From: Aliikangiella marina
GTDB taxonomy: Bacteria > Pseudomonadota > Gammaproteobacteria > Enterobacterales > Kangiellaceae
Assembly: GCF_007004765.1 (NCBI RefSeq)
Contig: NZ_VIKR01000001.1
Location: forward strand, 496,001 to 560,000
Direction of reading: 5' to 3'
Length of the DNA stretch: 64,000 nt
Shown: in pieces, positions 58,408-64,000 of the stretch
Numbering within the stretch: position 1 is the stretch's first letter
How the letters are laid out: every line of letters begins with the position of its first letter
The notes under the pieces: model-generated
Seen by the model: the letters and a program-made list of their open reading frames with translations, nothing else
Told to the model about the DNA's origin: nothing
Database searches by the model: none
Program-made: the position numbers and the translations under genes

Positions 58408-59403
58408 ATGAACACCTTAATGGATAAAATTACGTTCAACGGGACTGAGAGTACCAAGTTGGTAGTGATAAATTTGCTAAAGCATGTCTCACAAAGTATT
58501 GCGCTACCGATATTAGGAATATTGGTGTTTCTCGCGCTATGGTCAACGGCGGCTAATAATATTGATACTTCATTAGGAAAATTTCCTGGTCCAGGTGCTG
58601 TCGCCGAACAGGTCGTTAACCTGTATCAAGAGCACCGTGCAGAGCGTATTAAAGCTGAAAAATTTTATCAGCGACAGGAAGAGCGAAATGCTAAACGACT
58701 CGCTCAAGATCCCAATTATCAGCCAAAAATAAGACCCTACACGGGTAAAGAGACTTTTTGGGATCAAATCATAACTAGTCTGATCACTGTTATGAGTGGT
58801 TTCTTGCTTGCTGCCATTATTGCCATTCCTCTCGGCATAGCTGTTGGCTTAAGCCGGTCGCTCAATACCGCTATAAATCCGATTATACAGATATTTAAAC
58901 CGGTTTCACCACTGGCCTGGTTACCTCTGGTAACAATGGTCGTCAGTGCCCTCTATGTGAGTGACGATCCTATGTTTGCTAAGTCGTTTGTAAATTCTCT
59001 GATAACCGTAACCCTATGTTGTTTGTGGCCAATGGTGATTAACACTTCTATCGGTGTTTCTTCGATAGACGAAGATTGGGTCAACGTTAGCAAGGTTTTA
59101 CAACTACCAGCCCTCAAACATATTCAAAAGATTGTATTACCAGCTTCAATACCTGCAATTTTCACAGGTATGCGTTTGTCTCTTGGCATTGCATGGATGG
59201 TTTTAATTGCGGCAGAAATGTTGGCACAAAATCCAGGTTTGGGGAAATTTGTCTGGGATGAATTCCAAAATGGTAGTTCACAATCTTTAAGTCGAATCAT
59301 GACGGCGGTTTTAGTGATTGGACTGATTGGCTTTCTTCTCGATCGCAGCATGTTGTCGATTCAAAGTCTTTTATCATGGAATAAACAAACCGATTTACGA
59401 TAG
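58408..59403 (+). CDS. nrtB: Nitrate/nitrite ABC transporter permease NrtB
   Basis: A 331-residue inner-membrane permease. An N-terminal helix (about 30-50), a long charged periplasmic/cytoplasmic stretch (VNLYQEHRAERIKAEKFYQ onward, about 70-120), then helices around 128-330 including the EAA-like ASKVLQLPALKHIQKIVLPASIPAIFTGMRLSLG loop that contacts the ATPase. The -GIAWMVLIAAEML- segment follows, as in the NrtB/SsuC group. The permease is followed at once by the ATPase gene. Confidence 0.93.
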   Translation: MNTLMDKITFNGTESTKLVVINLLKHVSQSIALPILGILVFLALWSTAANNIDTSLGKFPGPGAVAEQVVNLYQEHRAERIKAEKFYQRQEERNAKRLAQDPNYQPKIRPYTGKETFWDQIITSLITVMSGFLLAAIIAIPLGIAVGLSRSLNTAINPIIQIFKPVSPLAWLPLVTMVVSALYVSDDPMFAKSFVNSLITVTLCCLWPMVINTSIGVSSIDEDWVNVSKVLQLPALKHIQKIVLPASIPAIFTGMRLSLGIAWMVLIAAEMLAQNPGLGKFVWDEFQNGSSQSLSRIMTAVLVIGLIGFLLDRSMLSIQSLLSWNKQTDLR

Positions 59404-59412
59404 GTGAATACG

Positions 59413-60258
59413 ATGAAGAGTTTTTTAGAAATTAGCCATATTGACATGGTGTTTGAGACACCCAAAGGCCCCTTTACTGCACTTAAGTCTGTTGATTTAA
59501 AGATCAACAAAGGAGAGTTTATTTCACTCATCGGCCATTCAGGTTGCGGTAAATCAACGGTACTCAATATCGTTGCTGGTTTATTAAAGGCAACCATGGG
59601 TGGGGTAATTATCAATGATAAAGAGGTTACTACACCTGGTCCAGAACGAGCTGTCGTATTCCAGAATCACTCACTATTGCCTTGGCTGACAGCCTATCAA
59701 AATGTCGAGCTGGCGGTTAAACAAGTATTTCATAAAACAAAGAGTAAAGCTGAAATCAGGGATTGGATTGAACATAACCTCAAACTAGTTCATATGGATC
59801 ATGCCATGCACAAGCGTCCAGATGAAATCTCTGGGGGAATGAAACAGCGGGTTGGAATCGCGCGTGCTTTATCAATGCAACCTGAAGTCTTACTCATGGA
59901 TGAGCCGTTTGGTGCGTTGGATGCCTTGACGCGAGCTCACATGCAAGATTCGTTGATGGAGATTCAAGATGAGTTAAAAAATACCGTCATTATGATTACC
60001 CATGACGTCGATGAGGCGGTTCTATTATCCGATCGCATTGTCATGATGACCAATGGGCCTGCGGCGACGATTGGCGAAATTCAGGAAGTTAATCTAGCTC
60101 GTCCGCGAAATCGTGTGGCCTTATCAAATGATCCAGAATACAACGAAATTCGCTCAAACGTATTGACCTTCCTGTATGAAAAACAGCGCAAAATTGAAAC
60201 TATAACTGGCAAGCAATCCACACTTGATGAGACTGAAATCAAAGAACAAATTGCATAG
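59413..60258 (+). CDS. nrtD: Nitrate/nitrite ABC transporter ATP-binding protein
   Basis: A 281-residue ATPase that powers NrtAB uptake. Start at ATG 59413; a GTG at 59404, directly after the permease stop, is an alternative. Walker A GHSGCGKST, Q-loop FQNHSLLPWLT, signature ISGGMKQR, Walker B VLLMDEPFGALD and the switch THDVDEAV are all present. It lacks the C-terminal NrtA-like extension of cyanobacterial NrtC, so it is of the NrtD/NasD type. Confidence 0.95.
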   Translation: MKSFLEISHIDMVFETPKGPFTALKSVDLKINKGEFISLIGHSGCGKSTVLNIVAGLLKATMGGVIINDKEVTTPGPERAVVFQNHSLLPWLTAYQNVELAVKQVFHKTKSKAEIRDWIEHNLKLVHMDHAMHKRPDEISGGMKQRVGIARALSMQPEVLLMDEPFGALDALTRAHMQDSLMEIQDELKNTVIMITHDVDEAVLLSDRIVMMTNGPAATIGEIQEVNLARPRNRVALSNDPEYNEIRSNVLTFLYEKQRKIETITGKQSTLDETEIKEQIA

Positions 60259-60277
60259 ATTAATTAAGGATTAAACA

Positions 60278-61477
60278 ATGAAATATTCAATAATTAAAAA
60301 AATACCCATCGCAATTCTTTTATCGGTATTAGTGTCAGCGAACAGTCTAAGTGCTGATGAAAGTTTAGGAACCGCGGATGTTAATTTCAATTTACGCTAT
60401 GAGAGCGTAGAGCAAAATAATGCATTGCAAGATGCCGACGCGCTGACGCTTCGCACCCGGTTGACCTACACCTTCAAAGAGAAAGATGGTTTCTCTGCAC
60501 TGGTTGAATTTGAAGATTCGCGAAACATTTTAGGTATCACTGATTACAATAATACGCTCGGTCAGAATGCGGGTGTTTATTCTGTTATCGCGGACCCGGA
60601 AACGACTGAACTCGATCAGGCATTCGTACATTACAAAAGAGATGGCCTTAAAATAAAGGCGGGTAGACAAGTCATTACCTATGATGGCCATCGTTTCGTT
60701 GGTCATGTTGGCTGGCGTCAAGATCGTCAGACATTCGATGGTTTAACCATTAATTACAAAGCATCTGATGACTTAATCCTTAACTACGCCAATATCACTC
60801 AGCGCAATCGAATCTTTGCTGAAGTGCGTGATCTGGAATCTGAGGATCATCTTTTTAATCTCGCCTACACCACTGCAATCGGTAAGGTTACCGGCTATGG
60901 CTATTTGTTAGAAGTCGATGACGAAACTGACAATGGTATAGATACCTACGGTATAAGTCTCAAAGGAAGCTTTACCGTTGGTGAGACGAAAACTCTATAT
61001 CACGCAGAATTTGCACGTCAATCAGCTATCGCCAACGGAGCAGATTTTGACGCTGACTATCTTTTCATTGAGGGCGGTGCGGTATTTGGAGGGTTCACGA
61101 CAAAAATCGGTTACGAAGTTTTAGGTTCAGATTCTGGTAACTATGGGTTCGCAACTCCGTTAGCCACACTCCATAAATTTAATGGTTTTACTGATCAATT
61201 TCTTGCGACTCCAGATGTTGGTTTGGTTGATGTCTATGCAACGTTTGCCACCAGTGCGCTAGGTGCCAAATGGACACTGACTTATCATGATTTTTCTGCT
61301 GACGAGAGCTCAACTGGCATTGATGATTTAGGTAGCGAAGTAAACCTTGTTGTAGCGAAGAAGTTCAGCAAGCGTTATACCGCTGGTTTCAAATATGGCG
61401 CCTATTCTGCAGGTGATGCCGCTGCTGGCAAAGTTGATACGGATAAAATATGGATCTGGCTGAGTGCACAATACTAG
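60278..61477 (+). CDS. Outer-membrane porin-like barrel protein, alginate-export type
   Basis: A 399-residue exported protein. Signal peptide 1-26 (cleavage after LSADE). The mature sequence shows alternating beta strands and turns with repeated charged/aromatic patterns (FVHYKRDGLKIKAGRQVITYDGHRFVG, GWRQDRQTFDG), ending in WIWLSAQY with a C-terminal aromatic. The family is often annotated alginate export, but location inside a nitrate operon suggests a channel for nitrate or nitrite across the outer membrane. It has AAGGA upstream and starts 20 bases after the ATPase. Confidence 0.8.
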   Translation: MKYSIIKKIPIAILLSVLVSANSLSADESLGTADVNFNLRYESVEQNNALQDADALTLRTRLTYTFKEKDGFSALVEFEDSRNILGITDYNNTLGQNAGVYSVIADPETTELDQAFVHYKRDGLKIKAGRQVITYDGHRFVGHVGWRQDRQTFDGLTINYKASDDLILNYANITQRNRIFAEVRDLESEDHLFNLAYTTAIGKVTGYGYLLEVDDETDNGIDTYGISLKGSFTVGETKTLYHAEFARQSAIANGADFDADYLFIEGGAVFGGFTTKIGYEVLGSDSGNYGFATPLATLHKFNGFTDQFLATPDVGLVDVYATFATSALGAKWTLTYHDFSADESSTGIDDLGSEVNLVVAKKFSKRYTAGFKYGAYSAGDAAAGKVDTDKIWIWLSAQY

Positions 61478-61516
61478 TCACCATCATTTACTCAACTTGG
61501 ATATGAGGTAAATCAA

Positions 61517-64000
61517 ATGGCCGAAACGCTAAAGATAATTGTTGTTGGTAACGGTATGGTTGGACATCACTTTGTTGAGCAGTTAGTGACACAGCAACAC
61601 CCAAATATCAATTTCGATATAACCGTGTTAGCAGCCGAATCACGTCTCGCTTACGACAGAGTTCACTTATCAGAATACTTTACTGGTAAACGTGCAGATG
61701 ATTTGGCCATGACATCTGAAGCAACCTATGACCAGTGGCGGGTTGCATTTCATCTGAATAGTAAGGTAACTCAAATTGATCGGGCGAAGCAGATAGTTAC
61801 GACACATAATGGTGATCAGTATACCTTTGATAAACTCATTCTTGCTACGGGCTCATATCCTTTTGTACCGCCCATTCCGGGTAATGAACAGTCTCATTGT
61901 TTGGTTTATCGGACTATTGAAGACTTACAAGAAATCGAACGCTGCGCTAAAGAGAGTCGTGTCGGTGTTGTCGTCGGTGGTGGTCTGTTAGGACTCGAAG
62001 CGGCAAACGCACTCAAGGAGGCAGGACTTAAAACTCATATTGTTGAGTTCGCACCGCAACTCATGGGTGTCCAAATTGACAGTGCTGGTGGCACTTTGTT
62101 GCGTAATAAAATCGAGTCACTGGGTGTCGAAGTACATACCTCCAAGGCGACCGTCGCGATAGAACAAGGTACAAACCATCGGTATCGAATGAATTTTAAA
62201 GACGGTGGGCATCTTGAAACTGATTTAATTTTATTTTCAGCAGGCATACGTCCTTATGATGAGCTTGCTGATTTAACTGGACTGGAGAAAGGCGAACGCG
62301 GTGGGTTTGCAATCAATAATCAATGTCAAACTTCAGATCCTAATATCTATGCAATCGGAGAATGTGCTGCTTGGAATAATTTTATCTTTGGTTTGGTTGC
62401 ACCAGGTTATCAGATGGCAAAAATAACCGTACAAAAATTGATTAATCCTACATCGGATGAAAAGTTCATTGGTGCTGATATGAGCACCAAATTAAAATTG
62501 ATGGGTGTCGAGGTCGGTTCTATCGGAGATGCCCATGGTAATACAGCCGGTTCTCAAAGTTACACCTATGAAAACCAACCGCAAGGGATTTACAAAAAAA
62601 TCGTTGTTAACCATGATGGTACTAAACTGATTGGTGCCGTTCTCGTCGGCGATACCAGTGATTATGATTCACTATTACAATACATGCTCAATGGCATTGA
62701 TCTACCAGAACATGCAGAATCATTAATACTTCCCAATGTGAACAATGGCCCTGTTCTCGGTGCCGATGCACTCCCAGATAGTGCGACTATTTGCTCGTGT
62801 CATAACGTTACCAAAAGCGATATCGTTAACACCATTACAGCCGGTTCAACCGAGCTCGCTACTGTCAAGTCATGTACCAAAGCGAGTACTGGTTGTGGTG
62901 GATGTGCCGCTCTGTTGAAAGATGTTTTTGATACTGCAATGGAAAACCTCGGTTTTGAGGTGAAGAAAGATATCTGTGAACACTTCGCCTACTCACGTCT
63001 AGAATTATTCAATATCGTTAAAATTGAAAAAATAGAAACATTTGAAGATCTCCTGCAACGCCATGGTCATGGACTCGGTTGTGATATTTGTAAACCCACT
63101 GTCGCTTCCATTTTGGCTTCCTTGTGGAATGACTATGTTCTCGAGAAAAACAAAATCCCGTTACAGGATACTAATGATACCTATCTTGCCAATATGCAAA
63201 AAGATGGCAGTTACTCGGTAGTACCTAGAGTTCCAGGCGGCGAAATTACACCCGATAAACTTATCGTACTGGGAGAGGTTGCGAAAAAATATGATCTGTA
63301 CACCAAAATCACCGGAGGACAGCGTGTTGATTTATTTGGTGCCAGAGTCGATCAATTACCATCAATTTGGGCGGAGTTAATCGACGCTGGTTTTGAAACC
63401 GGACATGCTTATGGAAAGGCAGTAAGAACAGTGAAGTCGTGTGTTGGCAGTACCTGGTGTCGTTATGGTGTTCAGGATAGTGTTGCCATGGCCATATTCA
63501 TCGAGAATCGATACAAAGGTATACGCGCGCCACATAAAATCAAGTTTGCAGTGTCGGGTTGTACCCGGGAATGTGCTGAAGCGCAGAGCAAAGATATCGG
63601 GGTTATTGCAACCGAGAATGGCTGGAATTTATACGTCTGTGGTAATGGCGGAATGCGACCAAGGCATGCTGAATTATTTGCCTCCGATCTCAATGATGAC
63701 ACCTTGATTTTATACATCGACCGCATCTTGTCTTTTTATATCAATACGGCCGATCGTCTACAACGCACCTCAGTATGGATGGAAAACATGGAGGGGGGGC
63801 TGGACTATCTCAGGCAAGTTGTCATTGATGATCATTTGGGAGTTTGTGATGAATTGGAACGGCAAATCGCTCATGTTATTGCCAATTATCAGTGTGAGTG
63901 GAAGACCACAATCAATGACCCAGAAGCATTAAAACGCTTTAAACCATTTGTGAACAGTAACGAGACTGATTCGACTATTGAGTTTGTTCGTGAACGAGGT
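61517..64000 (+). CDS. nirB: NAD(P)H-dependent nitrite reductase large subunit (3'-truncated by window edge)
   Basis: Cytoplasmic assimilatory enzyme reducing nitrite to ammonium. Read in frame from the ATG at 61517, it is open to the last base (828 codons) and lacks only the extreme C-terminus (family about 840-850). FAD and NAD(P) motifs are VVGNGMVGHHFVEQL and VVVGGGLLGLEAANAL. The BFD-like [2Fe-2S] cysteines are Cys426, Cys428, Cys460 and Cys463. The sirohaem/[4Fe-4S] cysteines are Cys642, Cys648, Cys682 and Cys686 (CVGSTWC and CTRECAE). GAGGT lies upstream. nirD and a nitrate reductase gene are expected beyond the window. Confidence 0.94.
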   Translation, partial: MAETLKIIVVGNGMVGHHFVEQLVTQQHPNINFDITVLAAESRLAYDRVHLSEYFTGKRADDLAMTSEATYDQWRVAFHLNSKVTQIDRAKQIVTTHNGDQYTFDKLILATGSYPFVPPIPGNEQSHCLVYRTIEDLQEIERCAKESRVGVVVGGGLLGLEAANALKEAGLKTHIVEFAPQLMGVQIDSAGGTLLRNKIESLGVEVHTSKATVAIEQGTNHRYRMNFKDGGHLETDLILFSAGIRPYDELADLTGLEKGERGGFAINNQCQTSDPNIYAIGECAAWNNFIFGLVAPGYQMAKITVQKLINPTSDEKFIGADMSTKLKLMGVEVGSIGDAHGNTAGSQSYTYENQPQGIYKKIVVNHDGTKLIGAVLVGDTSDYDSLLQYMLNGIDLPEHAESLILPNVNNGPVLGADALPDSATICSCHNVTKSDIVNTITAGSTELATVKSCTKASTGCGGCAALLKDVFDTAMENLGFEVKKDICEHFAYSRLELFNIVKIEKIETFEDLLQRHGHGLGCDICKPTVASILASLWNDYVLEKNKIPLQDTNDTYLANMQKDGSYSVVPRVPGGEITPDKLIVLGEVAKKYDLYTKITGGQRVDLFGARVDQLPSIWAELIDAGFETGHAYGKAVRTVKSCVGSTWCRYGVQDSVAMAIFIENRYKGIRAPHKIKFAVSGCTRECAEAQSKDIGVIATENGWNLYVCGNGGMRPRHAELFASDLNDDTLILYIDRILSFYINTADRLQRTSVWMENMEGGLDYLRQVVIDDHLGVCDELERQIAHVIANYQCEWKTTINDPEALKRFKPFVNSNETDSTIEFVRERG

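Noticed and set aside
62035-63726. Short frames on both strands inside the last 2.5 kb
   Set aside because: They are shadows of nirB, which reads open with all cofactor cysteines in frame.

Overview
The window looks like a chromosomal segment of a free-living, probably marine gammaproteobacterium with moderately AT-rich DNA. The main evidence is the gene order ispB, rplU-rpmA-obgE, rpsT, murJ-ribF-ileS-lspA-fkpB-ispH, then minor pilins and pilY1. From general knowledge, this is close to the arrangement in Pseudomonas aeruginosa. Envelope genes, a lone SLC5-domain histidine kinase and the nitrate cluster would fit a Kangiella/Aliikangiella-like relative, but that placement is only a guess.

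Layout. 1-5.1 kb: the C-terminal half of an RND efflux pump, a di-haem cytochrome c fused to a rhodanese domain, and four small envelope proteins of unknown function. 5.3-13.3 kb: an acetate/propionate-type module, with a CrbS-like hybrid kinase carrying its own SLC5 domain divergent from a two-subunit Na+/solute symporter and prpE. 13.7-18.7 kb: an RpfE-like protein with recJ, an S9 peptidase and yacG. 18.8-22.4 kb: ppiC, pckA, a YkgJ-like protein and ispB. 22.8-32.8 kb: the conserved housekeeping block. 33.0-40.1 kb: the type IV pilus minor pilin operon fimT-pilV-pilW-pilX-pilY1-pilE. 41-46.5 kb: queA-tgt-yajC-secD-secF. 46.6-48.9 kb: a CsdA-type helicase and an NTF2-like protein.

The accessory part starts at about 48.9 kb. 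A 644-base spacer with short tandem repeats leads into a tightly coupled three-gene operon: a periplasmic cupredoxin-like protein, an inner-membrane sensor whose output is a Ser/Thr kinase with a cyclase-like domain, and an outer-membrane barrel-like protein. The genes join by a one-base and a four-base overlap. I read this as a candidate transenvelope signalling system and I do not recognise it as described. An orphan Imm22 immunity protein and an unknown membrane protein follow.

The last 9 kb is an assimilatory nitrate/nitrite cluster: nasR divergent from nrtA-nrtB-nrtD-porin-nirB, with nirB running off the right edge. The nasR-nrtA gap shows NtrC-like sites, a sigma-54-like -24/-12 element, a leader hairpin and an intrinsic terminator just before the nrtA ribosome-binding site. 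This is the arrangement expected for dual control by nitrogen limitation (NtrC/sigma-54) and by nitrate/nitrite (NasR antitermination).

No rRNA, tRNA, CRISPR array, insertion sequence or phage gene was recognised. All coordinates and motif matches come from reading the sequence; no database search was run.
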